Below are positions 27,246 through 36,081 of a DNA stretch of 64,000 nucleotides, piece by piece. Position numbers and translations under genes: made by a program. Numbering within the stretch: position 1 is the first letter of the stretch; every line of letters begins with the position of its first letter. Source of the DNA: Agrobacterium cavarae. GTDB taxonomy: Bacteria; Pseudomonadota; Alphaproteobacteria; Rhizobiales; Rhizobiaceae. The stretch is from the NCBI RefSeq assembly GCF_004310285.1, contig NZ_SISF01000029.1:101412-165411 (forward strand). Direction: 5' to 3'. The notes under the pieces are model-generated. The model saw only the letters and a program-made list of their open reading frames with translations. It had not been told where the DNA came from and ran no database searches.

Positions 27246-27998
27246 TCACCTAAATATCGGTTCGATGCTGCAATCCAGAAGCCGCGGGTCGATGCCGGTC
27301 TCCATCTCGGCGAACATGGAATCGACGAAACCGATCAGCGTGTCGGTGGCAGAAAGAGCCGCCTCAAGATGTCGATTGGCGACTGCATTCAGTACCGATA
27401 GATGACAGTCGATGGTGGTTGAAAGATCGGCCCTTCCGCCCGTGACGGTGTGATGAATAAAACCGATGCGGCGATAGAGCGTGTGAAGCGGTCGCAGCGT
27501 GTGCTCAAGAAACGGTTCATTGGCGGCAGCGAGTAATAGCTGATCGATCCGGCGGTCCAGCATGTTGAAATCGGTAAGCGTGATCTTATCGCGGCGTTCG
27601 CGCAAAGCATGTTCGATATGGAGCATCTGGTTACGGTGGGAGAGACTGGCACGGTCGATAGCCAGCGTTACAACGAAGCGTTCCATGTCGCGACGCAGCT
27701 TTAGAAGCAGGCGTTCCCGCGCAAGATCGATGGGTGTTACCCTGAGACCGTGACGGGGCAGGACCGTCAGAAGCGTATCGGTTGCCAATCGACTGACAGC
27801 GTTGTGAACGGGCGTTCGTCCCAAACCGGTCGAAATCTGCAATTCCTGCAATGTGAGTTGCTGGCCTGGCCTCAATTCGCAATTGATCAGCAGCGCCTCG
27901 ATTCTCTCATAGGCCAGTTCGAAGAAATTAATCCGGTTGGCCCGCTTCGGCTTCGTGTCTTCCGTGACGAGAGAGGGCTTTGTTTTCTTCTGTGCCAT
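27246..27998 (-). CDS. GntR-family (FadR/FCD-like) regulator
   Basis: 250-residue regulator. A charged N-terminal tail (QKKTKPSLVTEDTKPKRANR) precedes the winged HTH (LTLQELQISTGLGRTPVHNAVSRLATDTLLTVLPRHGL). A helical ligand domain follows (ERFVVTLAIDRASLSHRNQ, TIDCHLSVLNAVANRHLEAA), with fewer obvious metal-binding His than standard FCD proteins. It diverges from the acid-sugar dehydratase and SDR genes at 28161 and is their likely regulator. Confidence 0.87.
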   Translation of the reverse strand: MAQKKTKPSLVTEDTKPKRANRINFFELAYERIEALLINCELRPGQQLTLQELQISTGLGRTPVHNAVSRLATDTLLTVLPRHGLRVTPIDLARERLLLKLRRDMERFVVTLAIDRASLSHRNQMLHIEHALRERRDKITLTDFNMLDRRIDQLLLAAANEPFLEHTLRPLHTLYRRIGFIHHTVTGGRADLSTTIDCHLSVLNAVANRHLEAALSATDTLIGFVDSMFAEMETGIDPRLLDCSIEPIFR

Positions 27999-28160
27999 TT
28001 TCGTTTCCTCCAGCCGAGGCGATGAATATCTTATACTCTTTGGCTTTAAACATGTTGTGATATTTTACCAGTGGCATTGCAAATGTTGGCGAGAGGCGGC
28101 TTGGAGGTTCGCCACGGCATCCTGCTGATGATCGTGGAACGATGTCGTCGGGAGGAATGC

Positions 28161-29363
28161 ATGAAGATTACGTCTATCGAGACACTACGAACGGAAGAGT
28201 TTGCCAATGTTCTTTGGGTCCGCGTCCATACCGATGCCGGACTGATCGGTCTCGGCGAAACCTTTTACGGCGCGGGCTCGGTCGAGGCGCATATTCACGA
28301 CGTGCTTGCAGGCCGGCTGTTGGGGCGTGACCCACTGCGGATCGAGGCCCACGCGCGCGAGCTCGTGAATCTGCCGATGGCGCAGGCGTCAACCGGTGCG
28401 GAGTATCGTGCTGCCTCGGCGATCGACCTTGCGCTTTGGGATATCTTCGGGAAGCTCTGCGACCAGCCGGTCCACCAGATGTTGGGTGGCCTCTGCCATG
28501 ATCGCGTCCCTGTCTACAATACCTGCGCGGGTTACGGCTATGTTCGTTCCAACAAGATCAAGCCGGTCGATACCTGGAATTTCCGCGACAATTCAGAGGG
28601 TCCGTATGAAGACCTCAAGGGCTTCATGACGAATGCGGGGGCGCTCGCAGAAAATCTGCTGGAGCAGGGTATTTCGGCGATGAAGATCTGGCCTTTCGAT
28701 CCAGCCGCGATCGAGAATGACGGACGCTATATTACGGCCGAGCAGTTACGCGCCGCCATCAAGCCATTCGAGCAGATCCGCAAGCAGGTCGGCGACCGGA
28801 TGCAGATCATGGTGGAGTTTCATAGTCTGTGGAACCTGCCGACCATCAAGAAGATCGCCCGTGAACTGGAAGCCTTCGACCCGACGTGGTACGAAGATCC
28901 GATCCGGATGAATTCGGTCTCGGCACTCTCGGAGCTTGCGGCGTCGACGAGCGTTCCGATCTGCGCTTCCGAAACACTCGGTTCGCGCTTTCCGTACAAG
29001 GATATGCTGGAGTCAGGCGCCATCGGCATTGTCATGACCGATCTGGTCTGGACCGGCGGTCTGACCGAAGGCCGCAAGATAGCCTCACTCGCGGATACCT
29101 ACCACCGCCCTTACGCTCCGCATGACTGCACGGGGCCAGTGGCCTATGCGGCCGCCGTTCACTCGTCCTTCTCGCAGACAAACACGATGATCCAGGAATC
29201 GGTCCGCGCATTTTATACTGGTTGGTATAAAGAGCTTGTCACCCACGTCCCTGTGATCGAAAACGGCTTTGTACTGCCCATGGAGGGGCCGGGCCTCGGC
29301 ACAGACCTGCTGCCGCAGGTTTACGAACGCTCGGACCTTACGGTTCGCCGAAGCACGCTTTGA
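28161..29363 (+). CDS. Enolase-superfamily acid-sugar dehydratase
   Basis: 400-residue barrel enzyme (MKITSIETLRTEEFANVLWVRV) of the mandelate racemase/galactonate-mannonate dehydratase type. Candidate catalytic parts are Lys in AMKIWPFD, metal ligands in MVEFHSLWN, WYEDP and CASETLGS, and the general-base His in YAPHDCTGP. It would dehydrate an aldonate or uronate to a 2-keto-3-deoxy acid. I chose the ATG at 28161 because GGAGG lies 5 bases before it; an upstream in-frame start adds a stretch unlike the family. It is followed after 10 bp by an SDR gene. Confidence 0.9.
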   Translation: MKITSIETLRTEEFANVLWVRVHTDAGLIGLGETFYGAGSVEAHIHDVLAGRLLGRDPLRIEAHARELVNLPMAQASTGAEYRAASAIDLALWDIFGKLCDQPVHQMLGGLCHDRVPVYNTCAGYGYVRSNKIKPVDTWNFRDNSEGPYEDLKGFMTNAGALAENLLEQGISAMKIWPFDPAAIENDGRYITAEQLRAAIKPFEQIRKQVGDRMQIMVEFHSLWNLPTIKKIARELEAFDPTWYEDPIRMNSVSALSELAASTSVPICASETLGSRFPYKDMLESGAIGIVMTDLVWTGGLTEGRKIASLADTYHRPYAPHDCTGPVAYAAAVHSSFSQTNTMIQESVRAFYTGWYKELVTHVPVIENGFVLPMEGPGLGTDLLPQVYERSDLTVRRSTL

Positions 29364-29373
29364 GGAGGAAACG

Positions 29374-30144
29374 ATGAGCAACCATTCCATGTTCGATCTG
29401 ACCGGTCGCACCGCTCTCGTGACCGGCTCGTCGCGGGGCCTTGGTCGCGCCATGGCGGAGGGTCTGGCCGTTGCCGGCGCCCGCATCCTCATCAACGGAA
29501 CGAACCCGTCTCGCGTGGCAGAGACTGTCGCGGAGTTGCGGAGCGCAGGCCATGAAGCAGAGGCTGTGTCCTTCAACGTGACGTCTGAAGAAGAGGTGAA
29601 AGCGGCCTTCGAAAATCTGGACGCGGCGGGGACAGCCGTCGATATTCTCATCAACAATGCCGGCATCCAATATCGCAAGCCAATGGTTGAGCTGGACACC
29701 GCCGATTGGCAGCGGGTGATCGACACCAACCTCACAAGCGCCTTCGTCATCGGTCGCGAAGCAGCAAAGCGTATGATCGGGCGCGGATATGGCAAGATTG
29801 TCAATATCGGCTCGCTGACCAGCGAACTCGCCCGTGCGACTGTTGCGCCCTACACAGTGGCCAAGGGTGGCATCAAGATGCTGACGCGGGCCATGGCAGC
29901 GGAGTGGGCGCAGCATGGCATTCAGGCCAATGCCATCGGTCCCGGCTACATGCTGACCGACATGAATCAGGCGCTGATCGATAATCCCGAATTCGACGCC
30001 TGGGTGAAGGGTCGCACGCCATCGAAGCGCTGGGGCAAGCCGGAGGAACTGATCGGCACGGCAGTCTTCCTGTCCTCCGCAGCCTCGGACTACGTCAACG
30101 GTCAGATCATCTATGTCGATGGCGGCATGCTGGCTGTGCTGTAG
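29374..30144 (+). CDS. Short-chain dehydrogenase, gluconate 5-dehydrogenase-like
   Basis: 256-residue SDR. It has the cofactor motif TGSSRGLG, NNAG, the catalytic Ser (IVNIGSLTS), Tyr/Lys (YTVAKGG), and the closing DYVNGQIIYVDGGM. The closest style is IdnO/gluconate 5-dehydrogenase and related keto-acid-sugar reductases. AGGAGG lies just before the ATG. Coupled with the dehydratase, it probably interconverts keto- and hydroxy-sugar acids. Confidence 0.9.
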   Translation: MSNHSMFDLTGRTALVTGSSRGLGRAMAEGLAVAGARILINGTNPSRVAETVAELRSAGHEAEAVSFNVTSEEEVKAAFENLDAAGTAVDILINNAGIQYRKPMVELDTADWQRVIDTNLTSAFVIGREAAKRMIGRGYGKIVNIGSLTSELARATVAPYTVAKGGIKMLTRAMAAEWAQHGIQANAIGPGYMLTDMNQALIDNPEFDAWVKGRTPSKRWGKPEELIGTAVFLSSAASDYVNGQIIYVDGGMLAVL

Positions 30145-30164
30145 CGAATGAAAGTGCTCACGGT

Positions 30165-31088
30165 CTATAGCTGATCAAAAGGCTTTCCAGCCATGGGTGC
30201 TGTTTTGGTAAAGAGCAGATCCTGGTGTTGCCATTGCTCCTCGAAATCGGCGATGGAACGCGCGCTCATCTCCGGGTTGAGCGCGCCCAATTCTGCAGAG
30301 ATGGCCTCCGCAAGCCCGATGCCCGGAACGACGGTTGCGTAGAAAGACGTGCTCTCTGCCGGTGCCAGCAGCAGATAATCGGCATTTTTTGCCAGTGCGT
30401 CCACGGCTGCGTCGGTGATCACGCAGGTGGTTGCGCCCTTGGCCTTGGCCTGAGCGGCAGCCCTGATCGCGGAATTATAGAGGCGCCAAAAGGTGAAGAT
30501 GATGACGACATCGTTTTCCTTCACATCGCCCAAAGCATTGGCGATCATCACCCCGTCGGTTGCCAGTTCCATGCGATAGCCGCAGAGCGTGGCGTGGTGT
30601 GCGAGGATGTTGGCAATCGATGCGAAACTGCCCGATCCAAGAACGATTCGGCGTTTTGCCCCTGCAATAAGTTTTGCAATCTCCTTGACGGAGTTGCGGT
30701 CGGTACGCCGGCGTAGAGCCGTCAGTTGCTCCATCTGCCGATTCATGGCCGCGTCGAACGGGCGCTCATTGCCGGTCTCCTGCTGATGGACGACGCTGAC
30801 CTCAGGTGCCGAAAGCTTGCTCATGAAGCGTGTACGGATTTCCTGCCGCAGCTCAGGCCATCCTGAAAAACCAAGGCTTTGCGCGGTTCTGGTGATCGTC
30901 GCGACGTTGACGTCGGCCTTTTGCGCGAGTTCGGCAGCGGATGCAAAAGAGGCGTGCCGTGGATCGTTGATGACGGCTTGCACGACTTCATGCGCGGCTG
31001 GCGTCAGAGAAAATTTCTCATCGAGATGACGCAGCCAGTCTTCAAGCGTGCCTGCAAAATCACCTGCAGCGTTTTTTGCATATTGCAT
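30165..31088 (-). CDS. RpiR-family regulator
   Basis: 307-residue regulator. The N-terminal HTH_6 domain (SLTPAAHEVVQAVINDPRHASFASAAELAQKADVNVATITRTAQSLGFSGWPELRQEI) is followed by a C-terminal SIS sugar-isomerase fold (GAKRRIVLGSGSFASIANILAHH and NDVVIIFTFWRLYNSAI). Such proteins sense phosphosugars or related ligands. It diverges from the MFS/GAF/amidohydrolase operon at 31188, its likely target, and is convergent with the SDR gene. Confidence 0.92.
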   Translation of the reverse strand: MQYAKNAAGDFAGTLEDWLRHLDEKFSLTPAAHEVVQAVINDPRHASFASAAELAQKADVNVATITRTAQSLGFSGWPELRQEIRTRFMSKLSAPEVSVVHQQETGNERPFDAAMNRQMEQLTALRRRTDRNSVKEIAKLIAGAKRRIVLGSGSFASIANILAHHATLCGYRMELATDGVMIANALGDVKENDVVIIFTFWRLYNSAIRAAAQAKAKGATTCVITDAAVDALAKNADYLLLAPAESTSFYATVVPGIGLAEAISAELGALNPEMSARSIADFEEQWQHQDLLFTKTAPMAGKPFDQL

Positions 31089-31187
31089 TCACAAATCTTC
31101 CTGTGCAAAAAATGTTGCGCGACGAAACGACGCGCACACCATCCGCAAAGCGGCGGAGGTGACACACTATAATGATGGGGACTGCGA

Positions 31188-32552
31188 ATGTATAATACTG
31201 CTGCAAGACTGGAGAGGCTGCCCGTCGGGCGCTTTCAATACAAGCTGCTGATGATGGGCGGGCTGGGCTACATGTTCGAGGCCTGGGACGCGGGCATCAT
31301 CGCGTTTCTGCTTCCCGCGCTTCGGGCGCAGTGGCAACTGACCAGCCTTCAGGTCGGCTATCTCGCCAGCAGCACCTATGTCGGCTTCCTCATCGGCGCG
31401 CTCATTGCCGGGGCGATCGGCGACCGTTATGGCCGCAAGAACGTCATGCTCTGGGCACTCGTGCTCTTCTGCCTGGCGAGTCTCGGTGGCGCTGCCGTCA
31501 ATGACTGGCACCAGTTCTTCGCGCTGCGTGTCGTTGGTGGTATCGGCATGGGGGCCGAAGCAGCGATCATCGCGCCGTTCCTTTCGGAATTTGTCGGCGC
31601 AAAGTATCGTGGCCGCTTCACGGCCTCGCTCGCAGCCTTCTTCTCCTTCGGTTTCGTCATCTCCGCGGTTCTCGGATATCTGCTTGTGCCTGCCTCCGAC
31701 GACGGATGGCGTTATGCGTTGATCGTCACCGCCATGCCCGTCGTGGTGGTTTTGTGGTGGCGCCGTGGCTTGACGGAATCTCCGCGTTGGCTGGAGAGCC
31801 AGGGTCGCCATCAGGAAGCAAATGACATCGTCACCGGCATCGAAAAGCAATACGAGGCCCGCGGCGTCGTTCTGCCCGCGCCGGAACCGACTGCGCAGGT
31901 CTCTGCAACGCCGAATACCTCGCTGATGGCAAATTTTAAAACGCTGCTGTCGCCGCGCTTTCTGCGCATCACCATCATGACCTGGCTCCTCTGGGTGTCG
32001 GTGACCTTCAGTATTTACGCCTTCATGACATGGATCCCGAGCCTGCTTGTCGAGCGCGGCATGACCATGACGAAAAGCTTCTCTTTCTCGATCCTGATCT
32101 ATGCGGCGCAAATCCCAGGTTACTTCACAGCCGCCTGGTTCTGCGAGAAGATTGGCCGTCCCTATACCATCGTGCTCTATATGGCGCTCGCAGCTGTTTC
32201 GGCTCTCTCGCTTGCTTTCGCTACCGGTGACACGCAGGTTATCGCACTTGCCATGACGCTCTCCTTTTTCATCAATGGCGTTGCAGCCGGAGAATACGCC
32301 TATACGCCGGAGGTTTTCCCGACACGCATTCGTGCGACCGGCGTCGGTACGGCCTCGGCAATTGGCCGCATCGGCGGGATTGCCGCACCGATCCTCGTGG
32401 GTGCTGTCTATCCGATCGGCGGTTTCGCTGGTGTGTTCGGCATGACGACCGTCATCCTGTTCATCGGCGCCACGTCCGTTCTCTTCCTCGGCATTCCGAC
32501 AAAGAACCGGTCGCTCGAGGAGATCGAAGCGGAAGAATTTGCCGCGCGCTGA
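31188..32552 (+). CDS. Major facilitator superfamily transporter
   Basis: 454-residue permease with about 12 hydrophobic segments. Motif A is GAIGDRYGRKNVM after helix 2, and a large central cytoplasmic loop (GLTESPRWLESQGRHQEANDIV) carries the sugar/acid-porter PESPRWL-like motif. It belongs near the sugar-porter and aromatic-acid:H+ symporter families, so it probably imports an organic acid or small amide. The start has GGGGA eight bases upstream. It heads an operon with the GAF and amidohydrolase genes. Confidence 0.9.
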   Translation: MYNTAARLERLPVGRFQYKLLMMGGLGYMFEAWDAGIIAFLLPALRAQWQLTSLQVGYLASSTYVGFLIGALIAGAIGDRYGRKNVMLWALVLFCLASLGGAAVNDWHQFFALRVVGGIGMGAEAAIIAPFLSEFVGAKYRGRFTASLAAFFSFGFVISAVLGYLLVPASDDGWRYALIVTAMPVVVVLWWRRGLTESPRWLESQGRHQEANDIVTGIEKQYEARGVVLPAPEPTAQVSATPNTSLMANFKTLLSPRFLRITIMTWLLWVSVTFSIYAFMTWIPSLLVERGMTMTKSFSFSILIYAAQIPGYFTAAWFCEKIGRPYTIVLYMALAAVSALSLAFATGDTQVIALAMTLSFFINGVAAGEYAYTPEVFPTRIRATGVGTASAIGRIGGIAAPILVGAVYPIGGFAGVFGMTTVILFIGATSVLFLGIPTKNRSLEEIEAEEFAAR

Positions 32553-32566
32553 CATCCAGGCCCATC

Positions 32567-32590
32567 AGGGAGCGGCAACTGCTGCTCCCT
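32567..32590 (+). other. Hairpin between MFS and GAF genes
   Basis: AGGGAGC (32567-32573) pairs with GCTCCCT (32584-32590), with partial pairing inside the loop. No T-tract follows, so it is more likely an RNA-processing or attenuation structure than a terminator. Confidence 0.4.
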
Positions 32591-32612
32591 TATCAGCAAA
32601 AAGGATCGACAC

Positions 32613-33089
32613 ATGCACAATGAGATCAGCCTTTACGAAGCCATGAAGCAGCCCGATCAGCCGGCACCCTTCTTCCAGGCTCTCGATCAGCTGTTGCAGC
32701 GCGAGATCGGGCACGTCCTCTTTACCCTGTTGGCGGTCGATGGGGGGGAGGTCGTTCGCATCTACTCCTCAGACCCCGAGCATTATCCGGTGTCCGGCCG
32801 CAAGCCTATGACCGACACGCCCTGGGGCCGCCATGTCATTGGTCAACATAAAAGCTTTCTCGCCAAGGATATGGACGGCATCAAATGGGCCTTCTTCGAT
32901 CATGAGCTCATCGCAAGTCTTGGTGGCGGCACGCAGATCAATGTGCCCGTCGTCTTCGACGGGGCCTGCATCGGAACGATCAATCTCACCCATCGCGCCG
33001 GTGTTTATGACGAACGCCATCTCGGCCGCGCCGAGGCTTTGGCACCGTGGTTGGTGCCTTACTTCCTGCTTGCCGCCAAACAAAGTTGA
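32613..33089 (+). CDS. Single-domain GAF protein
   Basis: 158-residue protein consisting of one GAF fold (FTLLAVDGGEVVRIYSSDPEHYPVSGRKPM to GTQINVPVVFDGACIGTINLTHRAGVYDERHLGRAE). It has no attached output domain, DNA-binding domain or membrane segment. Stand-alone GAF proteins bind small molecules. Its place between a transporter and an amidohydrolase suggests that it senses or stabilises the same substrate, or acts catalytically; the role is unknown. AAGGA precedes the ATG. Confidence 0.85.
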   Translation: MHNEISLYEAMKQPDQPAPFFQALDQLLQREIGHVLFTLLAVDGGEVVRIYSSDPEHYPVSGRKPMTDTPWGRHVIGQHKSFLAKDMDGIKWAFFDHELIASLGGGTQINVPVVFDGACIGTINLTHRAGVYDERHLGRAEALAPWLVPYFLLAAKQS

Positions 33090-33133
33090 ATCTTGGCGTG
33101 CGCCTTTAAAAACATCGACTGAAAGTGAATGCC

Positions 33134-34360
33134 ATGAGTTCAATTCTTCTCAAAAACGCCCGCATCGTTGATGGATCGCAGGGCGAACCGACCGCTCCAA
33201 CGGATGTGCTCATCCGTGACGATCTGATCGTTGACGTGGGCAAGTCGATCTCGGAGACTGCCGACAGGGTGGTTGATCTGGATGGCAAGATCCTGATGCC
33301 AGGACTGATTGATGGGCATGTGCATGTCATCGCCACCAAGCTCGATCTGGGGGCGAATGCCGATCTGCCCAACTCTCTTGTGGCGCTCCGCTCAGCCAAC
33401 ATCATGAAGGCAATGCTGATGCGCGGCTTCACCACGGTCCGTGACCTTGGCGGTGCCGATCACGGTCTGGTCGAAGCGCTTCAGGAAGGGACGATTATCG
33501 GCCCGCGGTTGATCATCTGTGGCAAGGCGCTGTCGCAAACCGGTGGCCATACCGATTACCGTGGCCGGTTCAATCGCCGTTCCGTCGAGCATTATCCCGA
33601 TCAACTGGGTGCGCTCGGTCGAATTTGTGATGGCGTCGACGCCGTTCGCCAGGCATGTCGTGAGGAGGTCAAGGGCGGCGCGCAGTTCATCAAGCTCATG
33701 GCCAATGGTGGCGTATCGTCGCCGACCGATCCGATTGCCAATCTCGGCTTTTCGAGAGAAGAGGTGCTCGCAGCCGTCGAAGAAGCGGAAAATGCGCAGA
33801 CTTACGTGGCCGCGCATCTTTATACCGATGCCGCCATCCGCCGCGCGATCGAGTGCGGCGTCAAGTCGATCGAGCATGGCAACCTGATCACGCCGGCAAC
33901 CGCGCAGCTTGCCAAGGAACGCGGTGCCTTCGTCGTGCCGACCAACATCGTCTATGGCCGCCTGGCAAAGGACGGCGCTTCGCTCGGCCTGCCGCCAGTC
34001 TCTGTCGCCAAGATCGAGGACGTGCGCAGCGCCGGTTTCGAGGCGCTGAAAGTGCTCCACAAGGCAGGCGTGACCATGGTTTATGGTACGGATTTGCTGG
34101 GTGAGATGCATGAGCACCAGTCGGAGGAATTCGTTCTTCGCGGGCAGCATCTACCGGCCGCAGATGTGATCCGTTCCGCAACGCTGGATGCGGCCAAGGC
34201 ATTTGGCTTTGAAGGCAAACTGGGAACCGTGGCCCCGGGGGCTTATGCCGATCTGATCGTCGTGGACGGCAATCCTCTCGAGGATCTCTCGGTTTTGACG
34301 GGGCAGGGCAAGCACATGCCTTACATCATCAAGGGCGGTGAATTCGTCAAGCAGAGCTGA
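33134..34360 (+). CDS. Amidohydrolase (imidazolonepropionase/prolidase-like)
   Basis: 408-residue metal-dependent hydrolase. The first metal pair His62/His64 is in LIDGHVHV. A likely carboxylated Lys is in FIKLMANGG, and further metal ligands are in AAHLYTD, SIEHGN and YGTDLLG. This is the layout of binuclear Xaa-Pro/Xaa-Arg dipeptidase-type amidohydrolases. The ATG at 33134 has GAAAG upstream and gives the usual start; a GTG nine bases earlier is in frame. As third gene of the RpiR-linked operon it probably hydrolyses an N-acyl or dipeptide-like compound imported by the MFS protein. Confidence 0.9.
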   Translation: MSSILLKNARIVDGSQGEPTAPTDVLIRDDLIVDVGKSISETADRVVDLDGKILMPGLIDGHVHVIATKLDLGANADLPNSLVALRSANIMKAMLMRGFTTVRDLGGADHGLVEALQEGTIIGPRLIICGKALSQTGGHTDYRGRFNRRSVEHYPDQLGALGRICDGVDAVRQACREEVKGGAQFIKLMANGGVSSPTDPIANLGFSREEVLAAVEEAENAQTYVAAHLYTDAAIRRAIECGVKSIEHGNLITPATAQLAKERGAFVVPTNIVYGRLAKDGASLGLPPVSVAKIEDVRSAGFEALKVLHKAGVTMVYGTDLLGEMHEHQSEEFVLRGQHLPAADVIRSATLDAAKAFGFEGKLGTVAPGAYADLIVVDGNPLEDLSVLTGQGKHMPYIIKGGEFVKQS

Positions 34361-34390
34361 AGCTGGAAGAGGGGCGGGGTGTGTTAGGTT

Positions 34391-35758
34391 TCACTCCGCC
34401 GTTTCCCGCCACCTTTTGGCGTAGGTGTCCAGATCCGCAATCCTTTCGGTCACCAGCTCGACAGGAACATTCGATTTCGTGCCGGTCAGAAAGCTGGCGC
34501 CAAGCGATGTGCCTGTATGAGAGGCGGAGGCATACACGTCTCTACCGGACAGGGTGGAGAGCGCTGCCCGGAAGACTTTATTGGCGGCAAACGGGCCTTC
34601 CACCACGATCGGCCCGCGTGATCCGATCAGGTCGAGGCAGGTCATGGTCATCAAGGCCTGGTAGAGGCTGGCAGCCGCGCGCCGGCCTTCATCCGTTTGC
34701 GGCTCGTTGCGCCAGCCGCCCGTGGCGCCGGGAAACGGGCCAGTGCCGCTGACGACGCTTGGCAGCAGCATCTGGCCTTTGGCTATGACATCTTCTACCG
34801 CGATCCATTCCGGGTCCGGCGCTACCTGCTCCAGACCCTTGGTAATGATTTCCCATTCTCGGCCGCCCATGTAACGGGCGGAAGGCACGGGTTTGCCGAA
34901 TGCGTCGACATTGACCAAGGTGTCGCGGTTCTCATCAAGATCGTCCGCCTGTCCGCCTGCGGCAAAGCACACGACCCACGTGCCGGTCGATACGACCGTG
35001 CAAGGAAGGCCAAAGCCGACGAGGTGCGGGAGCAATGACGCATTGGAATCATGGATCCCGCAATAGACAGGAACGGGTGCAGCGAGGCCGAGTTGCCGCG
35101 TGATGGTCGGTGTCGTTTGTCCCAGAACGTCGAAGGCAGAGCGGATGGGCGCCATGAGATCGGCGATACCGAGACGCGCAACCAGGCTTGAATAGTCGCC
35201 TTCAAAGGGGCGCCACAGATCCGTGTGGCAGCCGAGAGAGGTGGCCTCATTCGCGGCGATACCGGTTAAGCGGTGCGCCCAATATTGCGGGTAGGTCAGG
35301 ATGGTCGAGACGGAGGCGAACGCCTCGGGAAAGCACGCACGCTGATAATGGAGTTGCGCACCGAGATTAAGTCCACCCGTCAGGCGTGGCGAAAAAGTCT
35401 CTGCAAACTCCGGGCGCATTGCCTCGTAGGCGTCGATGATCTGATCCGGGAATGTGAACTCGTAATCGAGAACAGGCATCGCCAACTCGCCCGACGCATT
35501 CAGGAGTGCTGCACTTGCGCCATGTGTGGTGATCGAGATTGCCTGATAGCCCGGCCCATTGTTGAGCCCGGCAAGCCCTTCCTGAATGAACCGCCACAGC
35601 GCATCCGTATCATAATGCGGATAGGGTGCGCCGCTTACGACCCTGTTGGCAATCTTGCGTGAGGCCAATTCGTTGCCGCTCTCAGCATCGACAACGATCA
35701 GTTTGGCATGTGTCTTGCCGATATCGATGACGGCAACGGTCCGGATCGGCTTGCTCAT
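34391..35758 (-). CDS. rhaK: Rhamnose-pathway sugar kinase
   Basis: 455-residue FGGY-family kinase. The N-terminal phosphate loop is [16 protein letters not shown], and the ATPase domain includes [13 protein letters not shown] and STGTWVVCF. It phosphorylates L-rhamnulose after isomerisation; in Rhizobium leguminosarum RhaK is also needed for activity of the rhamnose ABC importer. The start at 35758 overlaps the rhaU stop (ATGA) and gives the family N-terminus. It is last of rhaRSTPQUK, with gene order identical to the described R. leguminosarum locus. Confidence 0.94.
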   Translation of the reverse strand: MSKPIRTVAVIDIGKTHAKLIVVDAESGNELASRKIANRVVSGAPYPHYDTDALWRFIQEGLAGLNNGPGYQAISITTHGASAALLNASGELAMPVLDYEFTFPDQIIDAYEAMRPEFAETFSPRLTGGLNLGAQLHYQRACFPEAFASVSTILTYPQYWAHRLTGIAANEATSLGCHTDLWRPFEGDYSSLVARLGIADLMAPIRSAFDVLGQTTPTITRQLGLAAPVPVYCGIHDSNASLLPHLVGFGLPCTVVSTGTWVVCFAAGGQADDLDENRDTLVNVDAFGKPVPSARYMGGREWEIITKGLEQVAPDPEWIAVEDVIAKGQMLLPSVVSGTGPFPGATGGWRNEPQTDEGRRAAASLYQALMTMTCLDLIGSRGPIVVEGPFAANKVFRAALSTLSGRDVYASASHTGTSLGASFLTGTKSNVPVELVTERIADLDTYAKRWRETAE

Positions 35759-36078
35759 GGGAGATGAAAGACGGTGATGAGATCGGTTGCCACGGGGGAA
35801 TGATCCGGGTTGCTCTCCATGATATCGGCCATATGCGTCCACCATTTCTTCATCACGGGATGATCGGGCAGCGCCGCCATGCCGTGATCTTTCGGACGCG
35901 TGAGGACGCCGAAGAGTGTGTTGGTCTCAGGATCGAGGTGGATCGAGTAGTCGGTCACGCCGGCCTCGTGCAGCAGGTCGACGAGCTCCGGCCAAATCTC
36001 GTCGTGGCGCTTCTTGTACTCCGCTTGCTTGCCCGCAAAGAGCTTCATTTTGAAAGCGTGTTTTTCAAGCTCTGGCAT
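35755..36078 (-). CDS. rhaU: L-rhamnose mutarotase
   Basis: 107-residue protein interconverting alpha and beta anomers of L-rhamnose. Typical motifs are [39 protein letters not shown] and [15 protein letters not shown], carrying the conserved His, Tyr and Trp residues of the RhaM/RhaU family. It lies between permease and kinase genes. Confidence 0.96.
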   Translation of the reverse strand: MPELEKHAFKMKLFAGKQAEYKKRHDEIWPELVDLLHEAGVTDYSIHLDPETNTLFGVLTRPKDHGMAALPDHPVMKKWWTHMADIMESNPDHSPVATDLITVFHLP

Positions 36079-36081
36079 GAT

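Noticed and set aside
31110-31135. CGACGAAACGACG repeat-like sequence between RpiR and MFS genes as an RpiR operator
   Set aside because: The symmetry is imperfect and no second copy is evident, so I did not list it as a site.
31167-32555. Long minus-strand frame (462 codons) opposite the MFS gene
   Set aside because: Shadow of the transporter gene; charged low-complexity protein without motifs or ribosome site.
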